The notes: generated by a model from the letters alone, not told the origin. Positions 27,339 through 36,788 are shown, numbered from the stretch's first letter. The stretch: DNA of 64,000 bases from Nocardioides ginsengisegetis (GCF_014138045.1 NZ_JACGXA010000001.1:2713001-2777000); one strand, 5' to 3'. Translations and numbers: made by a program.

Positions 27339-27824
27339 TCAGCCTCGCGGGGTGGGTTCGGGCGCCGCGGTGAGCGGCCGGAAGAGCAGGCCGTCCAGCG
27401 CGAGCCGCGTCCGCGGCCATCGCACCAGGAGCAGCGAGAGCAGGAGCAGCCCGACGTCGCGGGCGATCTCCCAGGGGTACGACGAGGACGCGCCGGGCTG
27501 CGCGCCTCCCCCGCCGAAGCAGCCGCACTCGATCGAGATGCCCCGCGCCCACACCGAGGAGATCCCGATGATGAACGCGACGAACAGCACCGACGAGATC
27601 AGGGCCGCGCCGCGGGTGAGCACGCCGAGGACCAGCGCCGTACCGATGACGACCTCGACGACCGGCAGGGAGTGGCCCACGGTCGGCACCACCGCCTCGG
27701 GCAGCAGGTCGTAGGCGCGGACCGCGGCCACGCTCGCGTAGGGGTCGGGCAGCTTGAGGGCCCCGGCGACGATCCACACGCCACCCGTCACCAGACGTGC
27801 CGCCAGGCCGAGCCACCGCATCAC
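27339..27824 (-). CDS. MauE/DoxX-family membrane protein with CxC motif
   Basis: A 161-residue protein with four transmembrane helices of the MauE type. It carries a Cys-Gly-Cys motif in an exposed loop (SIECGCFGGGG). MauE-like proteins supply or remove electrons for extracytoplasmic thioredoxins, and the gene immediately upstream of a CPIC oxidoreductase fits that role. GTG 27824 is favoured because TAGCCT lies seven bases upstream; ATG 27821 is the next codon. It is divergent from orn. Confidence 0.83.
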   Translation of the reverse strand: MMRWLGLAARLVTGGVWIVAGALKLPDPYASVAAVRAYDLLPEAVVPTVGHSLPVVEVVIGTALVLGVLTRGAALISSVLFVAFIIGISSVWARGISIECGCFGGGGAQPGASSSYPWEIARDVGLLLLSLLLVRWPRTRLALDGLLFRPLTAAPEPTPRG

Positions 27825-27901
27825 ACCCCCGAGGCTAGGTCGCGTCACTGAGGTCCGACTGAGAATCCGGTGTGGGAACTCGCGCAGTAAGGTGGCTCCT
27901 C

Positions 27902-28549
27902 GTGAACGAGCGACTGGTGTGGATCGACTGCGAGATGACCGGCCTCGACCTGGGGGCGGACGCCCTCATCGAGGTGGCGGCGCTCGTGACCGACTTCGAC
28001 CTCAACGTCATCGGTGAGGGCATCGACCTCATCATCAAGCCGCCGGCCGAGGCGCTCGCGCAGATGAACGACTTCGTCCGCACCATGCACGAGAAGTCCG
28101 GGCTCCTCGAGGAGCTCGACCACGGCATCACGATGGCTGAGGCCGAGGAGCAGGTGCTCGCCTACATCCGCCAGCACTGCCCCGACGGAAGCCGCCCGCC
28201 GCTGGCCGGCAACACGGTCGCGACCGACCGCTCGTTCCTCGCCCGGGACATGCCGACCCTCGAGGCGTTCCTGCACTACCGGATCGTCGACGTCTCCTCG
28301 ATCAAGGAGCTGTCGCGGCGCTGGTTCCCGCGCGCCTACTTCCAGGCGCCGGCCAAGCGCGGCAACCACCGGGCGCTCGCCGACATCCAGGAGAGCATCG
28401 AGGAGCTGCGCTACTACCGAGAGGCGGTCTTCGTCGCCTCGCCCGGTCCGGACAGCGAGCGGGCCCGCACGATCGCGGCCAAGCACGGCGGCGCGCTGAC
28501 CGGCATCACCGAGGACGTGCCCGATTCCGGCAATCCCGGGACCGACTAG
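27902..28549 (+). CDS. orn: Oligoribonuclease
   Basis: A 215-residue DEDDh 3'-5' exoribonuclease that degrades di- to pentanucleotides, including pGpG. Exo I VWIDCEMTGLD, Exo II AGNTVATDRSFLARDMP and Exo III NHRALADIQESIEEL are intact. A C-terminal extension of about 20 residues follows the core. GTG 27902 has TAAGGT eight bases upstream; AAGG within it could also act as a weak ribosome site. tRNA-His follows. Confidence 0.95.
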   Translation: MNERLVWIDCEMTGLDLGADALIEVAALVTDFDLNVIGEGIDLIIKPPAEALAQMNDFVRTMHEKSGLLEELDHGITMAEAEEQVLAYIRQHCPDGSRPPLAGNTVATDRSFLARDMPTLEAFLHYRIVDVSSIKELSRRWFPRAYFQAPAKRGNHRALADIQESIEELRYYREAVFVASPGPDSERARTIAAKHGGALTGITEDVPDSGNPGTD

Positions 28550-28563
28550 TACACTCCTCACCG

Positions 28564-28582
28564 ATCCCGGCACTGCCGGGAT
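28564..28582 (+). terminator. Small hairpin between orn and tRNA-His
   Basis: ATCCCGGC and GCCGGGAT (28564-28571, 28575-28582) form an 8-bp stem with an ACT loop. It could end orn or lie in the tRNA leader. TACACT at 28550-28555 is a possible -10 for the tRNA. Confidence 0.45.
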
Positions 28583-28590
28583 TCGCCTTG

Positions 28591-28666
28591 GTGGGTATAG
28601 CTCAGCTGGTAGAGCGCTGCGTTGTGGTCGCAGATGTCGCGGGTTCGAGTCCCGTTACTCACCCCA
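28591..28666 (+). tRNA. tRNA-His (anticodon GTG)
   Basis: Cloverleaf with acceptor GTGGGTA/TACTCAC, anticodon loop TTGTGGT giving GTG, and TTCGAGT T-loop. A G precedes position 1 (28590) opposite C73, as required for His, and CCA is encoded (28664-28666). Confidence 0.95.
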
Positions 28667-28673
28667 GTCAGAA

Positions 28674-28708
28674 CAGGACGGCCCCGGCTTCGTGCCGGGG
28701 CCGTCCTG
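28674..28708. terminator. Terminator after tRNA-His
   Basis: A 15-bp perfect GC stem (28674-28688 with 28694-28708) with loop TTCGT, between tRNA-His and the convergent sigma-module gene. Confidence 0.8.
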
Positions 28709-28722
28709 CATTTCCGTGAGGA

Positions 28723-29367
28723 TCACTCCCGGGTGAACCGCACGGACGTGAACAGGGCCTGCCTGAGGCCTTCGCCCGGGATCCGACGGAACGTCTCCGC
28801 GACGGACAGCACGAGGCGGCCGTCCACGACGTCCAGCCGGTACTCCGTGCTGCCGTCGTCGGCCGTGAAGGGACGGATCACCGTCTTGCGAGCCGTCGTC
28901 AGGAGGAAGTAGTGATCCGACTGCCGCGAGCCGACGTAGGTGTTGGCCAGGCCGCCGTAGATGCGGAGGTGGATGCGGAAGACACCCTGCGGCAGGCTCG
29001 CGACGTAGCCTTCGGCCGACCCCAGCCCCGCCTCGCGCAGGGTGCGCGACACGGCCTCGCGCGTGAGGGGCGCGGTCCGCCAGTCGCCGTCCAGCGGTCC
29101 CCCGGGGAGCGCTTCGTGCGCCGGCGCGCTGCTCGCGGGTGGTGCCGGCGCGGGCGCGGGCGAGACGTCGGGCGGCCGCCAGCCGGACAGCACCAGCGCG
29201 CCGACCAGGGCCAGCGCGGCCGCGGTCCCGCCGCCGGCGAGTGCCACGCGACGCCGGCGCGCGCGAGCGGCCCCGGTCACCACGGCGTCGTACGCCGAGG
29301 AGGTGCGTGCCTCCCACGTCGCGTCGTCGACGCGGAACGCGTCCCGCAGTCGGTCGTCAACGGACAT
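28723..29367 (-). CDS. Membrane-anchored protein of the second sigma module
   Basis: A 214-residue protein. A cytoplasmic N-terminus (residues 1-38, ending RARRRR) is followed by one transmembrane helix (about 40-62) and a Pro/Ala-rich linker. The outer domain is predicted rich in beta structure (FRIHLRIYGGLANTYVGSRQSDHYFLL). The start overlaps the end of the sigma gene by 11 bp. An anti-sigma or sensor role is inferred from that arrangement; no known anti-sigma motif is visible. Confidence 0.75.
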   Translation of the reverse strand: MSVDDRLRDAFRVDDATWEARTSSAYDAVVTGAARARRRRVALAGGGTAAALALVGALVLSGWRPPDVSPAPAPAPPASSAPAHEALPGGPLDGDWRTAPLTREAVSRTLREAGLGSAEGYVASLPQGVFRIHLRIYGGLANTYVGSRQSDHYFLLTTARKTVIRPFTADDGSTEYRLDVVDGRLVLSVAETFRRIPGEGLRQALFTSVRFTRE

Positions 29368-29914
29368 CGTCGTGCACCTCCTCGGCGAGGAGGCGGGCCA
29401 GCCGCTTCCGGGCGGTGTGCAGCTGGGACCACCCGGCGGAGACCGAGCACCCGACCAGGTCGGCGATCTCGGCCATGGGTCGGTCCTCGAAGTAGAAGAG
29501 CACGACGACCGCACGTTGCTTGGGCGCCAGCGTCTCGACGGCTGCCCGGACCTGGTCGTCCGGGCCGTCGGGGTCCTCGATCCAGGAGCGCGGCGCCACC
29601 GACCGCTCCAGCTGATCGCGCCGCCAGGTCCGGTGGCGCTCACGCTGGGCCGCCCGGATCGCGACCCGCCGGACCCACAGGTCGGGTCGCTCGTAGCGGC
29701 TCACGGTCCGCCAGTGGCCGAGCAGCTTCACGAAGGCGTCCTGGGTGATCTCCTCGGCCACGGCCCCGTCCCCGACGATGAGGTGGACGGTGCGCGCCAC
29801 CGCGGCGAACGAGACGGTGAACAGCGCCCGGAACTCCTCGTCCGCACCCACGGACTCCACCCGTCCCACGCTGACGGTGTCGGCCCTCAGGCTAGTGGTC
29901 GCTGCATCTCCCAT
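29357..29914 (-). CDS. ECF sigma factor, SigE-type (second module)
   Basis: A 185-residue ECF sigma factor with region 2 (TVHLIVGDGAVAEEITQDAFVKLLGHWRTV) and region 4 (LAPKQRAVVVLFYFEDRPMAEIADLVGCSVSAGWSQLHTARKRL). ATG 29914 has GGGAGG eight bases upstream. It is paired with the membrane-protein gene by an 11-bp overlap, mirroring the module at 13.4-14.7 kb, but the sequences are not close duplicates. Targets are unknown. Confidence 0.9.
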   Translation of the reverse strand: MGDAATTSLRADTVSVGRVESVGADEEFRALFTVSFAAVARTVHLIVGDGAVAEEITQDAFVKLLGHWRTVSRYERPDLWVRRVAIRAAQRERHRTWRRDQLERSVAPRSWIEDPDGPDDQVRAAVETLAPKQRAVVVLFYFEDRPMAEIADLVGCSVSAGWSQLHTARKRLARLLAEEVHDDVR

Positions 29915-29979
29915 GACCCTTCCCTCCCACCCCATGACAGTCCCGGGAGGGGCGGGAGTTCCACTCCCCGCAGGCAAAT

Positions 29980-32028
29980 TCAGGGGTGCAGCCGCTCCCA
30001 GTCGGTCACGACCGGCGCCAGCCGACCCGCCGCCCACAGCGGCAGCTGGTCGAGGTGGTGCGGGTCGCGCGGGTCCGCGCTCGCCCCCATCGGGACCACC
30101 CAGCCGCTCCGCTCGCGGTCGGCGAGGTCCCACACGTAGCGGGCCACCGAGCCCCGGGCGCACGCGTCGGTGACGCCGGGCACCGAGCCCGTGCAGCGCA
30201 CACAGTCGATGTCGCCGGCCACCGGCAGCGCAGGCACGGTCGGGGGCTCGAGCCCCGAGCCGTCGAAGGCGTGCACCGGACGCACGACGTGCGTCTCCCC
30301 CCAGGTCTCCGGGTGGTCCGCGGCGTCGTCCAGCGCCGCCGCGGCGAGCGCCCGCAGGTCCAGCCCGTACGGCGTCCCGCCCGCCAGCGCGGCCGGCAGC
30401 AGCGAGTCCAGCGCCAGCCCCAGCCGGCCGGTCAGGTCGAGCCAGGGCGCGAAGACCGGGTCGTCGACCAGCGGCACGCGCAGCGGCGCGAAGACCGGCT
30501 CGTCCGCGAGGCGTCGTACGAAGGCGGAGCGCCAGGCCGCAAAGGCCGCGGCGCCGGCCGAGCCTGTCTCCATCCGGCCGTCCCAGCCGAGGATGGCGTC
30601 GTGCACGGGACCGGGGCCAGCGTCGTGCAGCAGGTCCCGGACCTCGGCCAGCGTCGGCAGCAGGGCGTCGCCGTGGAAGGACGCGAAGTCCTCGGGCGTG
30701 AGGTCGCTGCGGTCGGTGAGCAGGGCGCGCAGCCGGGCGGCGCGGTGCGGCGGCGCGAAGGTGGTGCCGACCGCGGCGCTCTCGCGCCCACGGCGCTCGT
30801 TGGCGGTGACGACCTGGTCGTCGGGCGACAGCACGGTGCGCGGCAGCGGCGCCAGCCAGCCGGTCCAGCCGGCGTGCGGGTCGGCCGCGTCGGCGATGCC
30901 GCGTCGGGTCGTCTCGGGCCGCACGGGCACCCGCCCGGCGATCCGGTAGAGCAGCCGGCCCGCGCGGTCGGCCACGACGACGTTGTTGACCGGCTCGACC
31001 CAGGCGTCGAGGGCGGCGTCGACGTCGGCGACGCTGCGGGCCCGCAGCAGCGGCAGCAGGGCGCCGAAGCCCAGCTCCCCCACCACCGTCGCCGCATCGC
31101 GCAGGCTCCAGGCGCGTCCGTCGTCGCCGTCAGCGAAGACCGGCCCGCGGGCCGTGACCACCACCTCGACAGGGACCGGGTCGCCGTCCCGGACCGGGAT
31201 CTCCTCGGCGTGCGACTCCGTCGGCTCCCAGCCGTCGGGACCCTTCGCCTCGACGCGCCCGTCGACCCGGCGCAGCCGCTCGGCGAACACGTCCTGGTAG
31301 TCGGCCATCGCGTTCGTGATCGCCCACGCCACGTCGCCGGCGTGTGCGAAGTGCTGCACCCCCGGCACCCCGGGGAACGCGAAGCCGACGACGTCGAAGG
31401 CGTCGTCGGGGTCCTCGCACGCCAGCCGGACCTGCTGGTAGACGCCGGGCGACTCGATCGTGCGGTGCGGGTCGCCGGCCACGAGCGGCATGCCGCTCGC
31501 GGTCCGGCCACCGCCGACCGCCCACGCGTTGCTGCCGCTCGCCAGCGGTCCCTCGTGCGACAGCAGGGCCGCCTCCTCGCCCAGGACCTCCCGGGCGCGG
31601 GCGTCCCACAGCTTGCCGGGGAGGCTGGCGAAGAGCAGGTGCTGGGCGTGGAAGACGGCCAGGGGCATCCACTCCTCCCACGCGCCGGGCTCGGCGCCGA
31701 GGGTGAGCAGCTCGGGCACGTCGCCGCGCAGGCCGGCGTTGACGCCCGCGACGTACGACGCCACGAAGGCGCGCGTCGCCGGGTCGAGCGCCGCGTGGGC
31801 CCGGAGGGCCGTGTCGGCGACCCGGGTCCTGCGGACCAGCCGGTCCCCCGGCACGCACCCGGCGCCGAGGAGCTCCGCGGACGTGCCGGTCGCCCGGCGG
31901 CGCAGCCACTCCAGCTGCCAGGCGCGGTCGTGGGCGGCCACCCGGCCCTGCTCGTGGGCCAGCTCGAGGAGCGAGCCCGCGCGCACGTGCGGCACGCCGT
32001 GGTCGTCACGCAGGGTCCGGGCACTCAT
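29980..32028 (-). CDS. Penicillin acylase family Ntn-hydrolase, cytosolic form
   Basis: A 682-residue S45 peptidase homologue. The autocatalytic site GSNAWAV places the nucleophile at Ser166, which would become the N-terminus of the beta chain after self-cleavage. VPGVQHFAHAGDVAWAITNAMADYQDVF and ITNAM are family landmarks. There is no signal peptide, whereas the family is mostly exported, so this one appears to act on an intracellular amide. ATG 32028 has TAGGTT seven bases upstream. A C-terminal cluster with DIDCVRCTG is unusual. The substrate is unknown (N-acyl amino acids, lactones or beta-lactams are options). Confidence 0.83.
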   Translation of the reverse strand: MSARTLRDDHGVPHVRAGSLLELAHEQGRVAAHDRAWQLEWLRRRATGTSAELLGAGCVPGDRLVRRTRVADTALRAHAALDPATRAFVASYVAGVNAGLRGDVPELLTLGAEPGAWEEWMPLAVFHAQHLLFASLPGKLWDARAREVLGEEAALLSHEGPLASGSNAWAVGGGRTASGMPLVAGDPHRTIESPGVYQQVRLACEDPDDAFDVVGFAFPGVPGVQHFAHAGDVAWAITNAMADYQDVFAERLRRVDGRVEAKGPDGWEPTESHAEEIPVRDGDPVPVEVVVTARGPVFADGDDGRAWSLRDAATVVGELGFGALLPLLRARSVADVDAALDAWVEPVNNVVVADRAGRLLYRIAGRVPVRPETTRRGIADAADPHAGWTGWLAPLPRTVLSPDDQVVTANERRGRESAAVGTTFAPPHRAARLRALLTDRSDLTPEDFASFHGDALLPTLAEVRDLLHDAGPGPVHDAILGWDGRMETGSAGAAAFAAWRSAFVRRLADEPVFAPLRVPLVDDPVFAPWLDLTGRLGLALDSLLPAALAGGTPYGLDLRALAAAALDDAADHPETWGETHVVRPVHAFDGSGLEPPTVPALPVAGDIDCVRCTGSVPGVTDACARGSVARYVWDLADRERSGWVVPMGASADPRDPHHLDQLPLWAAGRLAPVVTDWERLHP

Positions 32029-32058
32029 GCCCCGGAACCTACTGACTCGCGAGAGACG

Positions 32059-33006
32059 TCAGGCAGGGATGTGCCCGAAGTGGCCGCGCTGGAAGTCCTC
32101 GTAGGCCTTGAGGACCTCGGCCTTGGTGTTCATCACGAACGGACCGGCCCAGGCCAGCGGCTCCCGGATCGGGCGGCCGCCCACGACGATCACGTCGAGC
32201 TTGGGCGAACGGCTCTCCTGGCTGCCGTCGGCGGTGATCGTGAGGTAGTCGCCGGCGCCGAGCACGGCGGACTGGCCCATCCGGACGGGGCGACCCTCGG
32301 TCCCGACCGTGCCCTTGCCGCCCAGGACATAGACGAGCGCGTTGAAGTCGACGTCCCACGGGAGGTCGAGGCGGGCGCCGGGCTCGATCGTGGCGTGCAC
32401 CAGCGTCATGGGCGTGTGGGTCGATCCCGGGCCGGCGTGGCCGTCCACGGAGCCGGCGATGACGCGGACGAGCGAGCCGGCGTCGGGCGAGGTGACGAGG
32501 GCGACCTCGCCGGAGCGGAGGTCCTGGTAGCGCGGGTCGTTCATCTTGGCGTCGCGGGGCAGGTTGACCCACAGCTGGATGCCGTGGAAGAGCCCACCGG
32601 ACTGCACGAGCCACTCCGGCGGCGCCTCGATGTGGAGCAGGCCGGACCCGGCCGTCATCCACTGGGTGTCTCCGTTGGTGATGGTGCCGCCACCCCCGTG
32701 GCTGTCCTGGTGGTCGAAGGTGCCGTCGATGATGTAGGTGACGGTCTCGAAGCCGCGGTGGGGGTGCCACGGGGTGCCCTTGGGCTCGCCGGGTGCGTAC
32801 TCCACCTCGCCCATCTGGTCCATCATCACGAACGGGTCGAGCTGGGCCAGGTCGATGCCGGCGAAGGCGCGGCGGACGGGGAAGCCCTCGCCCTCGTAGC
32901 CCTGCGGGGCCGTCGTCACCTGCCAGACGGGGCGCGGCTGGTCACCCAGGCCGGGGCTGCGGAGCCGCTCCAGGGTGGTGAGGTCGTTGACGGTCACTGC
33001 GGGCAT
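32059..33006 (-). CDS. Pirin family protein
   Basis: A 315-residue bicupin. The iron-ligand histidines are present in GTPWHPHRGFETVTY and in DGTFDHQDSHG, with LLHIEAPPEW following. The C-terminal cupin ends in the typical PIREPLAWAGPFVMNTKAEV. Pirins act as quercetinase-like or redox-sensing regulators; which applies here is open. GGAGG eight bases before ATG 33006 supports the start. Confidence 0.9.
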   Translation of the reverse strand: MPAVTVNDLTTLERLRSPGLGDQPRPVWQVTTAPQGYEGEGFPVRRAFAGIDLAQLDPFVMMDQMGEVEYAPGEPKGTPWHPHRGFETVTYIIDGTFDHQDSHGGGGTITNGDTQWMTAGSGLLHIEAPPEWLVQSGGLFHGIQLWVNLPRDAKMNDPRYQDLRSGEVALVTSPDAGSLVRVIAGSVDGHAGPGSTHTPMTLVHATIEPGARLDLPWDVDFNALVYVLGGKGTVGTEGRPVRMGQSAVLGAGDYLTITADGSQESRSPKLDVIVVGGRPIREPLAWAGPFVMNTKAEVLKAYEDFQRGHFGHIPA

Positions 33007-33089
33007 GGGGCCCACCTCCTCGAGGTGTCGTACGGACACCGGCTCCAACGATAGTTGAATCTTGGATATTCCACGAGGGCGACCGCGGG

Positions 33090-35111
33090 TCACACGACGA
33101 TCGGCACCGTGACCCGGAACGCGGTCCCCTCGTCGACGACCGAGTCCACCTCGATGGTGCCACCGTGCTTCTCCACGACGGCCTTCGCGATGGACAGGCC
33201 GAGGCCGCTGCCCGGGATCGCCTGCTTCTGGGCGTTGGAGGAGCGGAAGAACCGGCTGAACAACCGGCCGACCTCGCTGGACGGGATCCCGATGCCGGTG
33301 TCGCGGACCTCGACCACCGCGGTCTCCTCGCCGACGTCGAGGCGGATGCCGACCTCCCCGCCGTCGGGGGTGAACTTCACCGCGTTGCCGATCAGGTTGA
33401 CGAAGACCCGCTCGATCCGGTCGCGGTCGCCGAAGAACGGCACCGGGTCGGGGGGCAGGTCGAGCACCACGTCGAGCGGGCGCGCCGACCAGGCCGGCGC
33501 CACGACGTCGTGGCCCCCGCGGACCACCTCGCGCAGGTCGAAGACCCGGTCGGACCGGGCGATCCCGTCGTCCTGGACCCGGGAGAGGGTCAGCAGGTCG
33601 TCGATGAGCGAGAGCAGCCGGGTGCTGTTGTCCGACACCCGTCGTACGGCGTCGGTCTGCGCGCTGTTGAGGTCGCCGAACTCGCCCTCGCGCAGCATCT
33701 CGAGGTAGCCGGTGATGCTCGTGATCGGCGTGCGGAGCTCGTGGCTGACCGAGGACACGAACGCGTCCTTGACCTGGTCGACCTGGCGGAGCCGCTCGAC
33801 CGCCTCACGCTCGGCCTCGAGCGCCTCCTCGGCCGCCCGCTGCGCGCGCACCCGCTCGGTGACGTCCTCCGACGTCGACACGTAGCCGGTCACGCGACCG
33901 CGCTCGTCGGTCATCCGCGTCAGCGTGATCGAGTGGGTGCGCTCCTCGCCCGACTTGGTCCTGAACCGCACGTCGCCGCCGGCAGCCTCCGGCATCGCAA
34001 GCGCCCGCGCGACGTGGACGTAGTCGTTGGGGACGCCGAGCTCGCGGGCCTTGTCGGCGATCGCGGCCGGGCTGTGGAACATCGCCGTCGTGCGGCCCAG
34101 CACGTCCTCGAGGTCGTAGCCGAGCAGCCGCTCGGCGCCGGGGTTGAACAGCGTGATCCGGCCCTCGCTGTCGGTGCCGATGATGGCGACCCCGGTGGCG
34201 CTGTTGACGATGTTGCTCACCTTGTCGCGCTCCGCCGCCGCCGAGCGGGCGTTGGCGAGCTGCTGCCCGACGGTGAGCATCAGCGGGATCACGACCATCG
34301 CGCAGTCGATGGCGAAGGTGGACAGCACCACCCCGCGTGAGTCGACCGGCATCCCGAACGTCTCGGGGACGCGCGCGATCGGGCCGTAGCCGTAGGTCGT
34401 CAGCACGATCGCGATGCCGAGCACGACGAGCAGCTGGACGAGCGCCTCCCACTGGGTGTTGCGCAGCGCGCCCCAGCCCAGCAGCGGGATCACGGCGAAG
34501 ACGACCGACGGGAAGTGGTGGGGGTAGAACACCAGCGGGGTGAGGGTCAGGATCAGCGCCCACTGGACCAGCCGCTCGCCCACTGGCGCGACCGCCGGGT
34601 GGTCCTGGAGCCGGGCGAAGAACGGCAGCAGCGTCAGCTGCGAGGCGAGGTGGGCGGTGGCGAGGGCGAGCCCGACCAGCCACGGCGTGCCCCAGTCGAA
34701 GATCCAGGACGTCGCGAAGGCCACCACGAACGTCACCGACGCCCCCAGCGCGGTCGCGCCGAAGAACAGGCGCATGTCCTCGTCGGTGTGCAGCACCGGC
34801 TGGACCCGGCCGTTGCGGGTGAGCAGGCGCCAGATCAGCCAGACCTCGAGGGCCGTGCCGAGGGCGTAGCCCGCGGCCACCTCGACCGGACGGCCACCCG
34901 CGGCGATCGTGACGACCGCGACGAGGGGGATCAGCACGAGGAGGTACGGCACCCAGCGCCGGCCGGCCACGATCAGGCTGCCGGTCGCCAGTCCGACCGG
35001 CCAGATGCCGGTGACCTTGCCGTCGTCGGGCGCGCCGAACACCGCGAAGAAGACGGTCACGGTCATGACCAGCAACAGCGCGGTGAGCACGAGACCGCGT
35101 TGCTTCGACAC
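33090..35111 (-). CDS. MASE1-PAS sensor histidine kinase
   Basis: A 673-residue membrane kinase. About eight transmembrane helices (residues 5-300, MASE1-like) are followed by a PAS domain (SATGVAIIGTDSEGRITLFNPGAERLLGYD), a coiled linker, the HisKA phosphoacceptor (SSVSHELRTPITSITGYLE) and HATPase_c with N box NLIGNAVKF, G1 DTGIGI and G2 GSGLGLS. GTG 35111 is preceded by GGGGGAGGGG. No response regulator is adjacent, so it is an orphan kinase. MASE1 suggests an intramembrane or small-ligand signal. Confidence 0.9.
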   Translation of the reverse strand: MSKQRGLVLTALLLVMTVTVFFAVFGAPDDGKVTGIWPVGLATGSLIVAGRRWVPYLLVLIPLVAVVTIAAGGRPVEVAAGYALGTALEVWLIWRLLTRNGRVQPVLHTDEDMRLFFGATALGASVTFVVAFATSWIFDWGTPWLVGLALATAHLASQLTLLPFFARLQDHPAVAPVGERLVQWALILTLTPLVFYPHHFPSVVFAVIPLLGWGALRNTQWEALVQLLVVLGIAIVLTTYGYGPIARVPETFGMPVDSRGVVLSTFAIDCAMVVIPLMLTVGQQLANARSAAAERDKVSNIVNSATGVAIIGTDSEGRITLFNPGAERLLGYDLEDVLGRTTAMFHSPAAIADKARELGVPNDYVHVARALAMPEAAGGDVRFRTKSGEERTHSITLTRMTDERGRVTGYVSTSEDVTERVRAQRAAEEALEAEREAVERLRQVDQVKDAFVSSVSHELRTPITSITGYLEMLREGEFGDLNSAQTDAVRRVSDNSTRLLSLIDDLLTLSRVQDDGIARSDRVFDLREVVRGGHDVVAPAWSARPLDVVLDLPPDPVPFFGDRDRIERVFVNLIGNAVKFTPDGGEVGIRLDVGEETAVVEVRDTGIGIPSSEVGRLFSRFFRSSNAQKQAIPGSGLGLSIAKAVVEKHGGTIEVDSVVDEGTAFRVTVPIVV

Positions 35112-35216
35112 CCCTGCCCCTCCCCCGAGTCGCCCTCCGACCAGTCGATCCTTCCATCCCGGAGACCGACTGACGGGCAACAACGCGACATTCCCCGGGT
35201 GCCGTAGGTTGGCGCC

Positions 35217-36788
35217 GTGACCTCGACGAAGCAGCAGTACGACGTGGTCGTCGTCGGAGGTGGGCACAACGGGCTCGTCTCGGCGGCGTACCTCTCCCGC
35301 GCAGGACTCTCCGTCCTGGTCCTCGAGCGGCTCGACCACACGGGAGGCGCGGCCGTCTCGGCCACCGCCTTCCGCGGTCACCCGGCGCGGCTCTCGCGCT
35401 ACTCCTACCTCGTCTCGCTGATGCCCGAGCGGCTGGTCAGCGACCTCGGCCTCGACATCCGGCTCGCCTCGCGCACGACGGCGTCGTACACCCCGACGCT
35501 GCGCGGCGGGACGCCCGGCGGCCTCCTGGTCGAGCGGCCCGAGGGCGACGCCACGCGCCGCTCCTTCGAGGACCTGACCGGCAGCCCCGAGGCGTACGAC
35601 GCGTGGCGCGAGTTCTACGCCGACGTCGCCGACCTCGCCCACGTCGTGGCGCCGACCCTGCTCGACCGGCTGCCGTCCGAGCGGACCATCCGCGACCAGG
35701 TCGACCCCGGCATCTGGCGCGACTTCGTGACCACGCCGCTCGGCGCGGTCGTGGAGAGCCGCTTCAGCGACGACACGGTGCGCGGCGTGGTCGCGACCGA
35801 CGCGCTGATCGGGACGTTCGCCTCGATGCACGACCCGTCGCTGATCCAGAACCGCTGCTTCCTCTACCACCTGATCGGCAACGGCACCGGTGAGTGGCGG
35901 GTGCCGATCGGCGGGATGGGCGCGGTCACCGACGCCCTCGCCAAGGCGGCCACCGAGGCCGGCGCCGAGGTCATCACCTCGGCCGGCGTCAGCCGGATCG
36001 ACGCCACCGACGACGGCGCCGAGATCACCTGGCACGACGGCGACGCGAGCACCACCGTGTCGGCGCGCTACGTGCTCTCCAACGTCGCCCCGTGGGTGCT
36101 GCGCATCCTCATGGGCGAGACGGAGGAGCCGGGCAGCAAGCCCCAGGGCTCCCAGCTCAAGATCAACTTCCTGCTCGACCGCCTGCCGCAGCTGAAGTCC
36201 GGCGTCGACCCGGCGGTCGCGTTCGCCGGCACCCTCCACCTCGCCGAGGACTACACCCAGCTGGAGAAGGCGTACGCCGAGGCGGCCGCCGGCCAGGTCC
36301 CGTCGGTGCTGCCGGGCGAGGTCTACTGCCACTCGCTCTCGGACCCCTCGATCCTCGGCGACGCCCCGGAGGGCACGCACACGCTGACCTACTTCGGCCT
36401 GCACACCCCCGCGGCCCTGTTCGAGCAGGACCCGGCCGGCCAGAGGGAGCTCGCGGTCGCCCGCGCGCTCGCGTCGCTCAACGAGCACCTCGTCGAGCCG
36501 ATCGAGTCCTGCCTGGCCACCGACGCCGACGGCAGGCCCTGCATCGAGGCGAAGATCCCGCAGGACATCGAGGCCGACCTGGCGATGCCGGGCGGCCACA
36601 TCTTCCACGGCGACCTGGACTGGCCGTGGGCGCCCAACCGCTCCCGGCTGGACACCCCGGCCCACCAGTGGGGCGTGCAGACCGACGTCTCGTCGGTGCT
36701 CCTGTGCGGCTCCGGATCGCGTCGCGGCGGCGCCGTGTCGGGCCTCGGCGGGCACAACGCGGCGCAGGCCGTGCTCGAGTCCCTGTGA
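35217..36788 (+). CDS. FAD-dependent phytoene-desaturase-like oxidoreductase (PYROXD2 type)
   Basis: A 523-residue flavoprotein with an N-terminal dinucleotide-binding motif VVVGGGHNGLVSAAYLSRAG, ERLDHTGGAA and a C-terminal FAD-contact GSGSRRGGAVSGLGGHNAAQ. The family (COG1233) includes carotenoid desaturases and PYROXD2-like proteins of unknown substrate. No carotenoid gene is near. GTG 35217 has TAGGTT exactly six bases upstream and no Shine-Dalgarno. It is followed by the promoter of tRNA-Lys. Confidence 0.85.
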   Translation: MTSTKQQYDVVVVGGGHNGLVSAAYLSRAGLSVLVLERLDHTGGAAVSATAFRGHPARLSRYSYLVSLMPERLVSDLGLDIRLASRTTASYTPTLRGGTPGGLLVERPEGDATRRSFEDLTGSPEAYDAWREFYADVADLAHVVAPTLLDRLPSERTIRDQVDPGIWRDFVTTPLGAVVESRFSDDTVRGVVATDALIGTFASMHDPSLIQNRCFLYHLIGNGTGEWRVPIGGMGAVTDALAKAATEAGAEVITSAGVSRIDATDDGAEITWHDGDASTTVSARYVLSNVAPWVLRILMGETEEPGSKPQGSQLKINFLLDRLPQLKSGVDPAVAFAGTLHLAEDYTQLEKAYAEAAAGQVPSVLPGEVYCHSLSDPSILGDAPEGTHTLTYFGLHTPAALFEQDPAGQRELAVARALASLNEHLVEPIESCLATDADGRPCIEAKIPQDIEADLAMPGGHIFHGDLDWPWAPNRSRLDTPAHQWGVQTDVSSVLLCGSGSRRGGAVSGLGGHNAAQAVLESL

